Source: Paguma larvata (taxonomy: Eukaryota > Chordata > Mammalia > Carnivora > Viverridae). Taken from it: a DNA stretch of 64,000 nucleotides. Positions 37,904 through 49,759 of this stretch are shown here, one piece after another. Where the stretch lies: positions 6,023,565 to 6,087,564 of the forward strand of contig CM057841.1 of assembly GCA_030068075.1 (NCBI GenBank). The letters run 5' to 3'. Positions within the stretch are counted from its first letter, which is position 1. Each line of letters starts with the position of its first letter. The notes under the pieces were generated by a model. That model was not told where the DNA came from and did not search any database. It saw only the letters and a list, made by a program, of their open reading frames with translations. A program made the translations under genes and the position numbers.

Positions 37904-39081
37904 CTGAATGCAAAGAAACACTAGTCAAGTACACACTGACTTTACTGGAAGAGGGAGACCCAATTACAAACATGCAAATGAAAACCAAAAAAGAGCAGGG
38001 TAACTATACTTATGTCAGACAAAGTAGACTAAGTAAAAAACCTACCACAAGAGACAAAAAAGGTCTTGTATAACGCTAAAGCAGTTAATTTATCAAGAGG
38101 ACAGAGTAATTAATTACAAGTATATATATGCCCAATATCCAAGCACTTTAATATATTAAGCAAATGCAGATCAGAAGGCAGAAATAGACTGCAATGCTGT
38201 AACAGTAGGGAACTTCAATACTTTATTATCAACAATCAGTAGACTATCCAGACAGAAAATCAATAAGGAAATGCTGGATTTGAACTGCACTTGATATCAT
38301 CAAGGGACCTAACAGATGTATACAGAAGATGCCATCGAACTGTAGGAAACTATATATTCTTCTTAAGTACACATGCAACAGTCTAGGACTCTCTCACATG
38401 TAGATCACAAAAAAATTCTTAACACTTAAGAAGACTGAAAACATGCCAGAAATCTTTTCAACTACATGGCATAAAACTAGAAATCATTAATGGAAGGAAA
38501 GCTGGACAATATCACAAATACGTGAAACTTAACATTTTCCTGAACAATGGGTCAAAGAATAAGTAAAAAAAATATATTCAAACAAATAACAATGGAAACA
38601 CAATACATTAAAACTTATGGAATGCAAGAAAATCAGTTATAAGAAAGAATAAAGATTAGAGCAGAAAAAAATGAAACAGACAGTAGAAAAATAGAAAGAC
38701 CAATGAAACTAAGTTGGGTTTTTGAGATGATAAACAATTTGACAAACCATTAGTTAGACTAAGAAAAATGTGAGAAGACTCAAAATCAGAAATGAAAGTG
38801 GAAACATCACAAATGATACTGGAGGAATATAGTATAATGGTCTGTTTGCAGGTGATATAATCTGACTTACAGAAAATCAAAGAATCCACCAAAACACTGT
38901 TAGAGTTAATGAATTCAGTAATGTGGAAAGGACAGTCTCTTCAATAAATGGACATCCATATGGAAAAAGAAAAAAGACCTCCACTTTGGGTCTTAAAATA
39001 AGATGGGAGGCACGGGGAGACTTTGGCAAAGCCTGTCAGCTGGTTTCAGAAGCCAGACTAGCTATTGGTGAATGTGGACAT

Positions 39082-39545
39082 GGTGAGCTTAAGTCCACTC
39101 CCCACCCCAAATTCTCCATATGTAATCTGGGGTCCCAGCAGCACTGTGATTAGGCCAAGGCTGTGGATATTCTCTACATGGACACTGAGGCGGTGAAGAA
39201 ACTCAACAAGAATAAAAAAAAAAAAAAAATCAGACAAGAAGCTGGTCAAGAAGTACGATGCCTTTTTGTTTTCAGAATCTCTGATCAAGCAGATCCCACA
39301 AATCCTGGGCCCAGGCCTGAATAAGGCTGACAAGTTCTTTGCTGACCCAAGAACAGCAGCAGCCATTGGCCATATGCAGATGACGGCAGATGAGCTTGTG
39401 GACAACATCCACTTAGCTGTTAATTTCCTGGTGTCAGTACTCAAGAAAAATTGGCAGAACACTTGGGCTTTCTATGTTAAGAGCACCATGGGCAAGCTCC
39501 AGTGCCTATACTAAGGCACAGCTTAATAAACCCTGGTGCTACCAA
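39082..39545 (+). pseudogene. RPL10A: RPL10A processed pseudogene, 5'-truncated
   Basis: Retrocopy of ribosomal protein L10a (uL1). Legible pieces: LKSTPHPKFSICNLGSQQHC, a stop, [20 protein letters not shown] with an expanded A run, [20 protein letters not shown], then a jump of about 35 residues to [20 protein letters not shown], and [20 protein letters not shown] followed by [11 protein letters not shown] and a stop. After that come AATAAACCCTGGTGCTACC and an A-rich tail of AACCAAACC repeats, which mark it as a processed copy. Nothing of the N-terminal third is present. It interrupts the intron-2 L1 and has no counterpart in gene A. Confidence 0.93.
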
Positions 39546-40232
39546 AAAAAACCAAACCAAACCAAACCAAACCAAAACAAACAAACGAAAAAACTGGACC
39601 TGTATTTTACACCACTCACAAAAATTAACTTGAATTGGATTTTTTTTAAAAACTTGAAATCTAAGACCTGAAATTATAAGTTTTAGAAGAAAACATAGGG
39701 AAAAAGCTCCTTGACGTTGGTGTTGCCAATGAATTTTTGGATATGAACACCAACAGCAAAGGCAACGAAAGCAAAAATAAACAAGTGGAACTGTATCAAA
39801 CCAAAACTTCTGCAGAGCAAGGAAAATAATCAAGAAAATGAAAAGGCAACCTAAGAACTAAGAGAAAATATCTGCAAAAGCTCTGCCAAGAGATTAATAT
39901 CCAGAATATATAAAGAATTCATAAAACAACAAACCCAAATAACTCGATTAAAAATGAGCAAAGGACCCAAATAAACATTTATCCAAGCATACAAATGGCC
40001 AACAGGTATATGAAAAGGTGCTCAACATCACTAATAACAGAAAAATGCAAATCTAAGTTATAATGAAAAATCACCTCGCACCTACTAGGACAGCTATTAT
40101 CAAAATGCAAGAAATAATAAGTGTTGGTGAGGAATGTGAAAAAAAAGGAAACCGTCACGGTTGGTAAGATAAATTGGCACACGCATTGGTACAGAACAGA
40201 AGAGCTTTCAAAATTAAAAATAGCGGCACCTA

Positions 40233-40428
40233 GGGATGCCTGGGTGGCTCAGTCCGTTAAGCGTCTCCCTCTCGTGAGTACAAGCTCCATGTCCAGGCAC
40301 AGAGCCTGGAGCCTGCTTCAGATTGTGTCTCCCTCTCTCTTTGCCCCTCCCCCGCTAGCACATGCACACTCTCTTTCTCTCTCTCAAATATAAATAAAAA
40401 TGTTAAAAAAAATACAAAAAAAAAAAAA
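40233..40428 (+). mobile_element. Feline SINE, internally deleted
   Basis: Head GGGATGCCTGGGTGGCTCAG; part of the B-box side is missing. CT-rich body and A-rich tail. Confidence 0.82.
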
Positions 40429-40429
40429 A

Positions 40430-40775
40430 ATAGCAGCACCTAGCTGTTTCAGTTAGAAGAGCATGAGACTTGGGATGCCTGGGTGGCTCAGTTGGTTAAG
40501 TGACTGACTTCAGCTCAGGTCATGATCTCATGGTTTGTGAGTTTGAGCCCCGCGTCGGGCTCTGTGCTGACAGCTCAGAGTCTGGAGCCTGCTTCAGATT
40601 CTGTCTCCCTCTCTGCCCCTCCCCCACTCACACTTTGTTTCTGTCTGTCTCGAAAATTAATAAACATTAAAAAAATTAAAAAAAAAAAAAAAAGAGTATG
40701 AGACTCTTGATCTCAGGGTTGTGAGTGCAAGCTCCACTCTGAGTGTAGAGATTACTTTAAAAAATAAATTATACC
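40430..40775 (+). mobile_element. Short CAN-SINE split by a younger SINE
   Basis: Two halves (40430-40470 and 40693-40775) of one short-form element, ending TAGAGATTACTTTAAAAAATA. Confidence 0.8.
40471..40692 (+). mobile_element. Feline SINE nested in an older SINE
   Basis: Target-site duplication AGAGCATGAGACT (40458-40470) and AGAGTATGAGACT (40693-40705), derived from the older SINE around it. Confidence 0.9.
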
Positions 40776-41942
40776 TCAAAAAAATTAAAAATAGAACTAC
40801 CTTATGGTTCACCAATCCTACTTCCATGTACATATCCAAAGAAGAGGAAATGAGTATCTCAAAGAAGTATTCGCACCCCTGTATTTGTTGCAGCACTGTT
40901 CACAATAGCCAAGGTATGAGAACAACCTAAGTATCTATGGATGAATGGATAAATAAACCCCGGTGTATACATATATACACAATGGAGTATTGTTCAGTCA
41001 CGAAAAAGAAAATCATGCATTTATGACAACATGGATAAACTTGGAGAGCATAATGCAAAGTGAAATAAGTCAGACAAAGACAAATACTATATGGTATCAC
41101 TTCTATGTGGAATCAAAAAACAAAAAAGAAAGAAAGAAAGAAAAGAGTTCAACCCATAGAAACAAAGAGTAGAATGCCAGGGCTGGAGGTTATGGGAAAA
41201 AGGAGATGTTGGTCAGTTACAAGCTGATCGACTTCTGTGAATCTAATATGCACCACGGTGATTATCACTAAAAAGCTATGCTGTACACTTCAATTTGCTA
41301 AGAGAATAGATCTTACGAGTTCTTACACAAAAAATATGTAAAGGGATACATGTTAAATCGATTGTAGCAACCATTTCATAATGTACATGAGTATCAAGGT
41401 CGTAACACTTTACACTTTAAATATAAATATGCACAAAATTATTGGTAAATGATACCTCAACAAAGCCGGAAAAAAGGAAAAAGAAAAAAGTCGTGTGAAC
41501 ACTATAAATAGAACCATGGTCCATGTAAATAACGGTCATGATAATGCCTGCAATTCCCAGCAAAGGCAACCACAGTGAAATCTCAGATTAAAAAAGGAAA
41601 CAATACCAAAGACATAGAAGTGCCATGGACCTAGAAAGATGACCTGGCCACAGAGAAGACAAACAAGATGCCATCCATTAGCCTCACTGCAAGACTACTG
41701 AAATCAAATTCTTCCTGGAAGAGTTCAGTATGGACAATACCGGGCCTATGGGGAGAGAAGAGGGCAGGGCAAAAACCACAGCCCTACCTAGGACAGCAAC
41801 TACCCAGGAAACTCGGAAAGCAAGCAATACCTCTGGTCCACATTTTGAAAAGGACAGAAGACCCTAGGAAAAGAGGGACAAAAAAATAAAAAAAAAAAAA
41901 AAAAAGGAAAAGAGGGGTATGGATGGGGAAATGCAAAACCTA

Positions 41943-42095
<153 letters not shown>

Positions 42096-42789
42096 TCAAG
42101 AATGGGACAGATGAAACCATGAACATTCTTTCTCTGAGAACCTTCAATCCACCTGTCACACATCTGCTCCACATTCATCCTCCTCCAGAGCTCCCCATCC
42201 CAGAGGAGGTACCAGGCCCTAGTGCCACTGACGGGGGTTCTCAGCAACAACAGGCAGCAGTGCACACGAATGCCAAGTAAGCTCTGGGCCTGGCCCACAG
42301 AGCCCCATCCCTCTTACCAAGCATTTCCCCTCATCTCATAGATCGTACGTACAAGATACGCCCACGTGGGCTCATGCTTCACCCCGAGGTCCCCAATACA
42401 GGGCCAGAGGGCTTTCAGCTCATACTTACTCTTAACGTGCAAATCATTCAGTAGACCTCTCTCCCATCTATGGATCCCTCAACTGCACTCCTAAGCTCTG
42501 GCATCTCCTTGGAATCACCCATGTACTGGGCACACAGCATCCAGAGTGCTTGAAAATTTCAAACATGATCTGGTATAGCCCCCGGCCTTTGATGGGATCC
42601 CTTTGACAAAGAAAGCCCCAAGTGCTCCCATCTCTCTAACCTGGGATCTCTGCTTCAATATTAGTCACCTAGAATCGAAAGTTAGTCTCAGATACCCATG
42701 ACCCTCTTCTACTTCTGTGCTGCCCTTGCTGTCCCCACAGCAGCAACAACCCTACTTTCTCCACTTAACTTTCATTAGAAGTGCATCAA

Positions 42790-42987
42790 GGGATTCCTGG
42801 GTGGCACAGTCGGTTAAGGGTCTGACTCTTGATTTTGGCTTAAGTCCTATCTCAGTCATGAGATTGACCCCTCTATCAGCCTCTGTGCTGACATCTCGGA
42901 GCCTGCTTGGGATTCTCTCTCTACCTCTCTCTCTGTTCCTGCCCTACTTGTGCTCTCTCTCAAAATAAACAAACTTAAAAAAAAAAA
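42790..42987 (+). mobile_element. Feline SINE in gene B intron 1
   Basis: Perfect target-site duplication AGTGCATCAA at 42780-42789 and 42988-42997. Absent from introns of A and C at this place. Confidence 0.9.
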
Positions 42988-43539
42988 AGTGCATCAAAAC
43001 TCCACTGGTCTCCATGCCAGGCACACTGGCCCTCACAAATGAACAGACTTACCCCAGACCTTATCCACCAGTAAGACGAAAACACCACAGACGCCATAAA
43101 AGCTCCCCACAATTCTGGTGAATCTGCACAGTAGCGAACAAACAGGCTTCACTTTTATCCTGATTCCAATACTAGTTCTGCCTCCACAGCCATGTCCTGT
43201 CCACTCTTCCCAGGGAGTCTTGGCCACCTGCCCGATCATCCTCTCTCCCACGCTTTCCCACTATCGCACTTCTCCTTCAGCAGGCACCCCCTTCTTTCTA
43301 ACCCACTAACAGCACTGCCACCACGCTACCACCACCTGCGTAACTCTCCTATATGTAATCCAAAGCTCCACCTTGGTCCACACAATAGCCAAAACTCTAG
43401 GATGTCGCCATCCTGGAGCTCCCCCACATTCCAGACCTGTGTGGCCAGTGGCCCATTTGATGCTTTGACTCAGTTCTCTGAAACTTCTCATACTTTTAAC
43501 AGGGTCAAAAAACTTAAAGATATTCCCAGTGAAAATTAG

Positions 43540-44040
43540 CCTACCACCACCGTCCTCATCCCAGCTGACAGCTTCCACAGCTTCCGCTGCTAGGACCAAA
43601 ACCCTGTCGTCCTTCTCTCCCCCACCTACAACATGAGCCTACTTGGCCCTTCTTTAAAAACAGACAAAGCCCCAACCCCTTCGTCCATCTCCTCTGCCAC
43701 CACACCTAACACTAACCTGGATTATAGCAATGGCTTCCTCCTGGGCTCCGGGTCTCCTCCCTTAACCCCATAATCTGTTGTCCATTGTGCAGCCGGATGA
43801 AGCCTGTTAAACCTGGGTAACACCAACTCTTTCCTCCTATCCAAACTTCTGATTACTTCCCTAACAGGTGCCAAACTTCTCAGGCAGCCCACATTACAGG
43901 CCTGATTCTTGCTCTCCTCCTCTTTGGTCTTAACACAAAAAAATGGCGACCTGCCACACCGTGTTTCCAACTCAGGCCCGCTTCCAAGGATTTACCCCAG
44001 CTGGTATCTGTTCCTGGGATAACCTTCCACACCTGTTCAC
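43540..44040 (+). mobile_element. L2 fragment in gene B intron 1
   Basis: Same LINE2 piece as in gene A (AGCTGACAGCTTCCACAGCT, GCTAGGACCAAAACCCTG, GGATTATAGCAATGGCTTCC). Confidence 0.65.
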
Positions 44041-44559
44041 CTTGGCTGACAAAACCGGGAACATTCAGGACCCTGAAATGGGGGTATGTTGAAGGTCCCC
44101 GACCCAACAGCTGGGAAAATAGACTAAAGTTTCAGGCCACCACCATCCCATACACTATAGGGGTGGTATCAGGGCAAGCGAAGGACTGGTACACCCTCTA
44201 GCTCCTTGTGTAGGGGCCTTGAGTGCCTTTTCAACCTCCAGAAACTGTGGGAAGAGGAAGGCAACCGGGTGAGCTGGGCTTCCCCTGTGACCCGGTGACC
44301 TCCTGTTAACTGAGTAACCTGTGCCTCAGTCCGCAGTGCTCCTCCTACCAGCTCTTGGACCTTCGATAAGAACTGCACTCCCTGTGCCTCCTTGTCTTCA
44401 TCATCCCCTTTCATCTTTCTCTTGAGCAACTTTCGGAAAGCTAGTCACACCCTAACACCGACTGTGTCCCTCTTTGGTTCGCGACCCTCCGGCGTTCTCA
44501 GAACCAAGGTACCACATCCCAGGCGGCCAGCACACCTTCTGTTCCCTGAGGGCAGACCC

Positions 44560-45235
44560 CACACATCCCAATCTGCCCCCTCCTGCCCCAGCACCAGCCG
44601 GCCCCGCCCCTGCAGCCCGCTCCCGCACCCCGGTCACCCCGGCGCTCAGACACGAGGCCCCAGCACACGAGCTCGTCCCCAGCCCGGACACCGGGTACCT
44701 GGGCCGCAGGGACGCGAGCAGATGCCCAGCGCTTGGGCCTTGAGGGTCCAGGTGGGAGGTGGGTGGGGAGGGCCCGGGGGGCCTAGCGTTTACCTGAGCA
44801 GGGTCCCTGGACGCGGCTGCCGCCATCGGACTCTGTGGGCGGAGGGGATACCCGGGTGGACGGTCCCTGTCCCGGCCCCGGCGCGTAGCAGAACGGGCGG
44901 CGTCGCCGAGCCGCGAACCCCAGTCGGCGCGCCGAGGATGGCGCCTCCTCCCGCCCCTTTTCGGTCAGTCCACCCACACTCTGAACCCCGAGCTCCAGAA
45001 TCTGATCGTGTGAAAGAACGTGCGAGAAGCCAAGATGACCAGGATACAGGGCAGGAAGTCCCGCCCCAAGACGGCGCGCACGCACGGAAACCCCTCGTCT
45101 TGGTCCCTTATTGACTCCGGACTGCGGCCGCCTAGCGCAAGATCTTCTGGGAAATGCAGTAGCCGCAAAGTGCCGCAGTCTCTACGGCCGATCACGCGGC
45201 GCCCAGGCAAGGCTAGTGATGCTCCAGCGTCAGTG
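44560..45235 (-). promoter_or_regulatory. Gene B CpG-rich promoter
   Basis: CpG-rich segment around exon 1. On the minus strand ACTGCATTTCCCAGAAGATC (about 45141-45160) matches the ZNF143/THAP11-like element better than the gene A copy. GGAAGTCCCGCCCC (45054-45067) is identical to genes A and C. The CCAAT box of A is changed here to TCAAT. Confidence 0.75.
44794..44826 (-). CDS. Gene B exon 1: start codon exon
   Basis: Eleven codons, MAAAASRDPAQ, ending CAG before GTAAAC. Same phase, context (GATGGCGGC) and spacing to the KRAB exon (2.7 kb) as gene A. Confidence 0.93.
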
Positions 45236-45327
45236 ACGGGGAGGGGTTTTTGCTCCTTGTTAAACGTGGCTTAGAGACATTATTTCGACTCTATAAAGCG
45301 CAGCCTACTCCCTGAGGATAAAAATAT

Positions 45328-45421
45328 TATTTTAAATGGGCTCCTTGCCAGACGTGGGGCTTGAACTCACGACCTTGGGATCAAGAGTCGGATGCTCCAC
45401 CAACTGAGCCACCCAGGTGCC
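45328..45421 (-). mobile_element. Short CAN-SINE, minus strand
   Basis: tRNA-like head in reverse, ending GAGCCACCCAGGTGCCC. It lies in the flank upstream of gene B. Confidence 0.78.
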
Positions 45422-45475
45422 CTGAGATGTCAATTGGACGAAAGATTTGGGCGCATCTCAAATAATATTAACTTT

Positions 45476-45688
45476 AGGGCGCCCAGCGGGGCTTCTAGCG
45501 GGCTCAGTGGGTTAAGCGGCCCACTCTTGATTTCAGCTCAGGTCATGGTCTCAGGGTGGTGAAATTGAGCCGTGCGCCTGGGTCTGCAGGACGCATGGAG
45601 CCTGCTTGAGATTCTCTCCCTCTGCCGTTCCCTGGCTCGCTCACATGTGCTCACTTATTCTCAATAAATAAAAAATAAATTTGTAAAA
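45476..45688 (+). mobile_element. Feline SINE, diverged head
   Basis: Head carries a short insertion (GCGGGGCTTCTAGCGGGCTC) but the rest follows the family: TCAGCTCAGGTCATGG, CT-rich body, AATAAATAAAAAATAAA tail. Confidence 0.8.
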
Positions 45689-46054
45689 TGGCATCTCATT
45701 CCATACAGTCATTCAGACATAAAAGACTTCACACATAGCTGAAAACGTTACCGAATTGTTCCTCAAATGTATATGGCCTGAAGCATTACTCAGTTTTGTG
45801 TTTGTCAGGAAGAAGAAAAAAAAGACTCCATACAGGGCCGTAACAGAAGAGCAAGAAAAGGCATATTATGCCACCCTGACGCAGGTGGACAAATCGTTTC
45901 TGGCTCTCACAGACAAATTCTCCCTTACCTGTATTATACGTGATTTTGAGAAGTGGAAGCAAAAATCGAAAGAAGTGGAAGTAAAATTGAAAGGTCCATA
46001 CTAAACCCTCTAAATTTTATAACAGCTAATTTATAATTGTGTAGCTTTTGCTTT

Positions 46055-46157
46055 TTTAAAATCTTAAGTAACCTCTATATCCAAAGTGGGGCTGGAACCC
46101 ACAACCTCCTGCGATCAAGAGTCACATGTGCCACCGACAAAGCCAGCCAGGGCAGGT
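46055..46157 (-). mobile_element. Short CAN-SINE, minus strand
   Basis: Reverse short form: AAGTAACCTCTATATCCAAA, GATCAAGAGTCACATG. Confidence 0.72.
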
Positions 46158-46239
46158 GTAGCCTTTTTAGAATTGTGACAATTGTGTCCCCTATCTTTCT
46201 GGATGTCCAGCTTATTTATTTGGTGAGAAGAACACATTA

Positions 46240-46580
46240 AATGACAATTGTGGTAGCCCACTAGGACTGCCAGAACAAAGTATTATGAACTGAAGCAGCT
46301 TAAACAGAATTTATTTTCTCACTGTTCTGGATGCTGCAAGTTGAAAATGAAGGTTTCTCCTAAGGCCTCTCTCCTTGGCTTGTGGATGGCCATCTTGCTG
46401 TGCCTCACAGGGCCTTTTCCTCCCTGTGACCATACTCCTGGTGTTTACTCTTATAAAGAAATCAGTCCTGATAAAGTACCCATCCTTATTATGTCATTTA
46501 ACCTTAATTGCCTCTATGAATGCTATTTCTCCAAATACACATTCTGGTTTAGGGTTTCAAATATTAATATTAGATTAATA
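46240..46580 (-). mobile_element. MaLR-type LTR fragment, paralogue of 24940-25310
   Basis: Read on plus: GTAGCCCACTAGGACTGCCA, CTCACTGTTCTGGATGCTG, CCTCTCTCCTTGGCTTGTGG. Same element and relative position as upstream of gene A. Confidence 0.6.
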
Positions 46581-46640
46581 ATTGTTTTAGTGGTAATGAA
46601 AGGTAAATGGCTTATAAAGACATGTTATAAAGAGAAAAAG

Positions 46641-46846
46641 GGGGGCGCCTGGGTGGCTCAGTCGGTTGGGCATCCGACTTCGGCTCAGGTCATGATCTCA
46701 CCCTTGTGGGTTCGAGCCCCGCGTCGGGCTCTGTGCTGACAGCTCAGAGCCTGGAGCCTGCTTCAGATTCTGTGTCTCCTTCTCTGTCTGTGCCCCTCGC
46801 CTGCTCATGCCCTGTCTGTCTCTCTCTCAAAAATAAATAAACATTA
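46641..46846 (+). mobile_element. Feline SINE, young type
   Basis: Close to the family consensus, with intact GGGTTCGAGCCCCGCGTCGG B-box region. It lacks a few bases before it (CTCACCCTTGTGG). Confidence 0.9.
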
Positions 46847-47429
46847 AAAAATATTTTATCATTAACAATACTATTTATTCCATTTGATTAATCCCTCACA
46901 AAACCATCATCTGCCTTACCCAAAGTTCTGATCATTTATACAGTTCAGGCGTCCTCTGATACCTGGTAGAAAATGCCTCACCCACTTACTATGCTTCTTT
47001 TCTCACCACAGTCCCCATCATACATTGTACTAAAAATGCATTGATCTTCTTTCAGTTCTTTGAACTCCACGTGCCTTTCCAACTCAAGAGTATTTTTCTC
47101 CGAAACCCTCCCCTCCCCCACCACTATGCTTAGTTAATTAGAATCTTTTAAGTGTCAGCATAAATTTCTAATCAGAAGTGGTCTTATACTCTCAACTCCT
47201 ACATTCTGAACATTCCCAATGTTAGATCATAAAATTACCTGAACCTCTAGGGAACAACATCATACAATTTTAGAAAATTACTTTTGAATGAGTAGCGTTT
47301 GTGTTTTCTACACTATAAGCAATATGGAGCAGAGCTATGACCTTTGTTATTCACCTTTGAATCAAAGTATCTCAGATTAAATGACATAAAATCTGGGTCT
47401 ACAAATATATAATGTTTATTGAAAAAAAT

Positions 47430-48155
47430 GGTGAGATGTCCTAGAGAGAACTCAGAGCCCAGAAACTACACTTGGACCATCTGTTTTTCTTGTCGAGCCA
47501 GCAAAGTATAACTAAGAGACCTGGGTGTTACTACCAAGGAGCACAAAGGAATGAGTGTCGGGGAGCCTGAAGAAATCAGTGTAGAGCTGTTCATCAGACC
47601 ATGCCGGAGGTTCATATTTCAAAAAGATAAAAGAGCGTAAAAGGTGACAAACGTATTCACCAGATGAGAATGGTGAGTGTGGCTTTTGTCTCACCAGGAT
47701 AAAAATGCTGCTTATTAAAAAATCTAGGGGAAAGGCAGTTGCTGTGACTGTCTGTGCAGAAGTCCCTTGGAGCCACTTGTAGACCCGGAGGTGAGAATGT
47801 GAATGAAGAACAACATGAATTCATGTACTGGGATGATACATCTTTCTGAAATGCCTGCGTCACAGTTTCCATGATTTTTTTTTTCTGGAGTTGTTTTTCC
47901 TTTTTACTGCTCCCATGTATTCATAGGAAGAAAGAAATTTAGCAGGAGTTACAGGACCCACCAGAGGAAAGAGCAGAATCCAATGCACTTTGGAGACATC
48001 ATTCTTAGCTCCACCCACCCCAAAATACTGGGGCGAAAGCTTAATTGGCCTGGAAGCCACTTGAGAGGACGTAGTGTGAGACAGATCCCTCTGCCCCTCT
48101 GTGAAAATAAAGGACAAGTTTATGTCCAACGTCACCTAGAGAATACTTCCTTCCA
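47430..48155 (+). repeat. Three-copy unclassified repeat, copy 2
   Basis: Homologue of 28168-28912 in the same orientation, upstream of gene B as copy 1 is upstream of gene A. Contains GAGAACTCAGAGCCCAGAAA, GGGAGCCTGAAGAAATC and TCTGCCCCTCTGTGAAAATA. Homology beyond both ends, to about 48290 and back to 46940, reflects the larger duplication. Confidence 0.6.
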
Positions 48156-48296
48156 ATGCCCCCACTGTCTGAAGGAACTCTTTAGAGAGAATCCCTAAAG
48201 AGTTGGCAAAGACAAGTTGTTTCACCACATCTCTTAACAGATATTCTCCCCATCACTGCTTTTCAGTTGGTTTGGATCTCTTAAAGTAACTATGTT

Positions 48297-48408
48297 GGGG
48301 GCATCTGGCTGACTCATTTGGAAGAGCATGTGACTCTTGATCTTGGGGTCGTGAATTTGAGCCCCACATTGTGTGTAGAGATGACTTATATAAAAACTTA
48401 AAAACAAT
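48297..48408 (+). mobile_element. Short CAN-SINE
   Basis: Short form inserted into duplicated flank; AACTATGTTG before and AACTTTGTTG after form the target-site duplication. Copy 1 flank lacks it. Confidence 0.82.
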
Positions 48409-48532
48409 AACTTTGTTGGACACCTTAACACAATTACACTTCACTCTTCCATCCAGTACATCTCCTATTCTACCATTTCTCACTCACACCCATTACAACT
48501 CAACTTTTTAAGAGTATTTTTTCGGGGCTCCT

Positions 48533-48755
48533 GGGTGGCTCTGTCTGTTAAGCATCAGACTTCGGCTCAGGTCATGATCTCATGACTGATGAGTTGGAGC
48601 CCTGCATTGGGCTCTGTGCTGACAGCTCGGAACCTGGAGCCTGCTTTGGATTCTGTGTCTCCCTCTCTTTCTGCCGTCCCCCACCCACCCACCCCTGCTC
48701 ATTCTCGTGTGCGTGCTCTCTTTTCTCTTTCTCTCCCTCAAAAATAAACATGAAA
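48533..48755 (+). mobile_element. Feline SINE
   Basis: Head CGGGGCTCCTGGGTGGCTCT. Flanks TTTTAAGAGTATTTTT and CTTTAAGAGTGTTTTT are the target-site duplication. Confidence 0.87.
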
Positions 48756-48879
48756 AAAACTTTAAGAGTGTTTTTTTTCTGTATCTCAATTCCTATGTAA
48801 TTTTCATTCTATTTGCAATTTTATCTTGACAGATCCAATGTCATGAGCAAACTTCTAAACAGAACAATGACGTTTAAGA

Positions 48880-49110
48880 TTTTGGTTAAAATTCCTCTCA
48901 CCAGGTCTTGACACCCTTGATAATTTTTGTATTTAACTTACTTTTGCTGATTCTTCACTTTCTCTCATCCAATAGTAATAGAATTCCTGAGGGCTCGAGT
49001 TTTAGTCATCTCTGTCTTCACAATCTACACATATTTTATTGGCAATCTCCTCCAATGTCATGGCATAAATACCACTATAAGCCAAAAATTTCCAAATTCA
49101 TATTTTTGTA
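48880..49110 (+). mobile_element. Possible L2 fragment
   Basis: Weak LINE2-like order: CATCTCTGTCTTCACAATCTA, TCCTCCAATGTCATGGC, CACTATAAGCCAAAAATTTC. Otherwise nothing recognised in 48780-49310. Confidence 0.4.
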
Positions 49111-49311
49111 CATGTGCAAAGGGAGCACTTTATCCCTTAAATAAAGTTTTGGGACAACATGAGGTCATCTCCTTTCTGGGAAGAGATTACACTACTTCAA
49201 ATGTAAATGCTTTGGCAGTGTGTTTATGGGCACTTGAGATGATCTCAGAGACACTTGTAAAATGATCACATTATTGAGAACTATTAGAAGTGATTAAGAA
49301 ATTTATTGACA

Positions 49312-49518
49312 GGGGCGCCTGGGTGGCTCAGTTGGTGAAGCATCCGACTTTGGCTCAGGTCATGATTTCACAGTCTGTGAGTTCAAGCCCTGTGTCGCGC
49401 TCTGTGCTGGCAGCTCAGAGCCTGGAGCCTGCTTCAGATTCTGTGTGTCTCTCTCTCTCTGCTCTTCCCCTGCTCATACTCTGTCTCTATGTCTCTCAAA
49501 AATAAATAAACGTTAAAA
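49312..49518 (+). mobile_element. Feline SINE
   Basis: Head GGGGCGCCTGGGTGGCTCAG; B-box region GAGTTCAAGCCCTGTGTCGC. First of two SINEs placed almost end to end. Confidence 0.9.
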
Positions 49519-49535
49519 AAAAATCTATTGAGAGA

Positions 49536-49750
49536 GGGGCGCCTGGGTGGCTCAGTTGTTTGGGTGTCTGACTTCGGCTTAGGTCGTGATCTCACAGTTC
49601 ATAAGTTTCAGACCCGTGTTGGGCTCTGTGCTGACAGCTCAGAGCCTGGAGCCTGCTTGGGATTCTGTGTCTCCCTCTCTCTCTCTCTGCCCCTCTCCTG
49701 CTCGTGCTCTGTCTCTCTCTGTCTCTCAAAAATAATTAAATTTAAAAAAT
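49536..49750 (+). mobile_element. Feline SINE
   Basis: Second of the pair, starting GGGGCGCCTGGGTGGCTCAG and ending AAAAATAATTAAATTTAAAA. Confidence 0.9.
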
Positions 49751-49759
49751 AAGAGAGTT

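Larger units (their letters stand above)
37985..41460 (+). mobile_element. Old L1 in gene B intron 2
   Basis: Degenerate L1 ORF2 (from about 37985), then 39600-40230 (late ORF2), then 40780-41460 (3' end), interrupted by an RPL10A retrocopy and SINEs. It corresponds to the gene A L1 from about 11950 on. Its 3' end also lies the same short distance from shared intron sequence (CATGATAATG...CTGCAA). Probably one ancestral insertion, with the interval between exon 3 and L1 ORF2 deleted in gene B. Confidence 0.68.

Noticed and set aside
37468..38073. 201-residue plus-strand ORF
   Set aside because: Antisense to the gene B spacer region and running into L1 sequence; no family signature.
45328..45421. 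tRNA-like sequence with A and B boxes (also in every SINE head)
   Set aside because: Continues into SINE sequence and lacks a proper acceptor stem; SINE head, not a tRNA gene.
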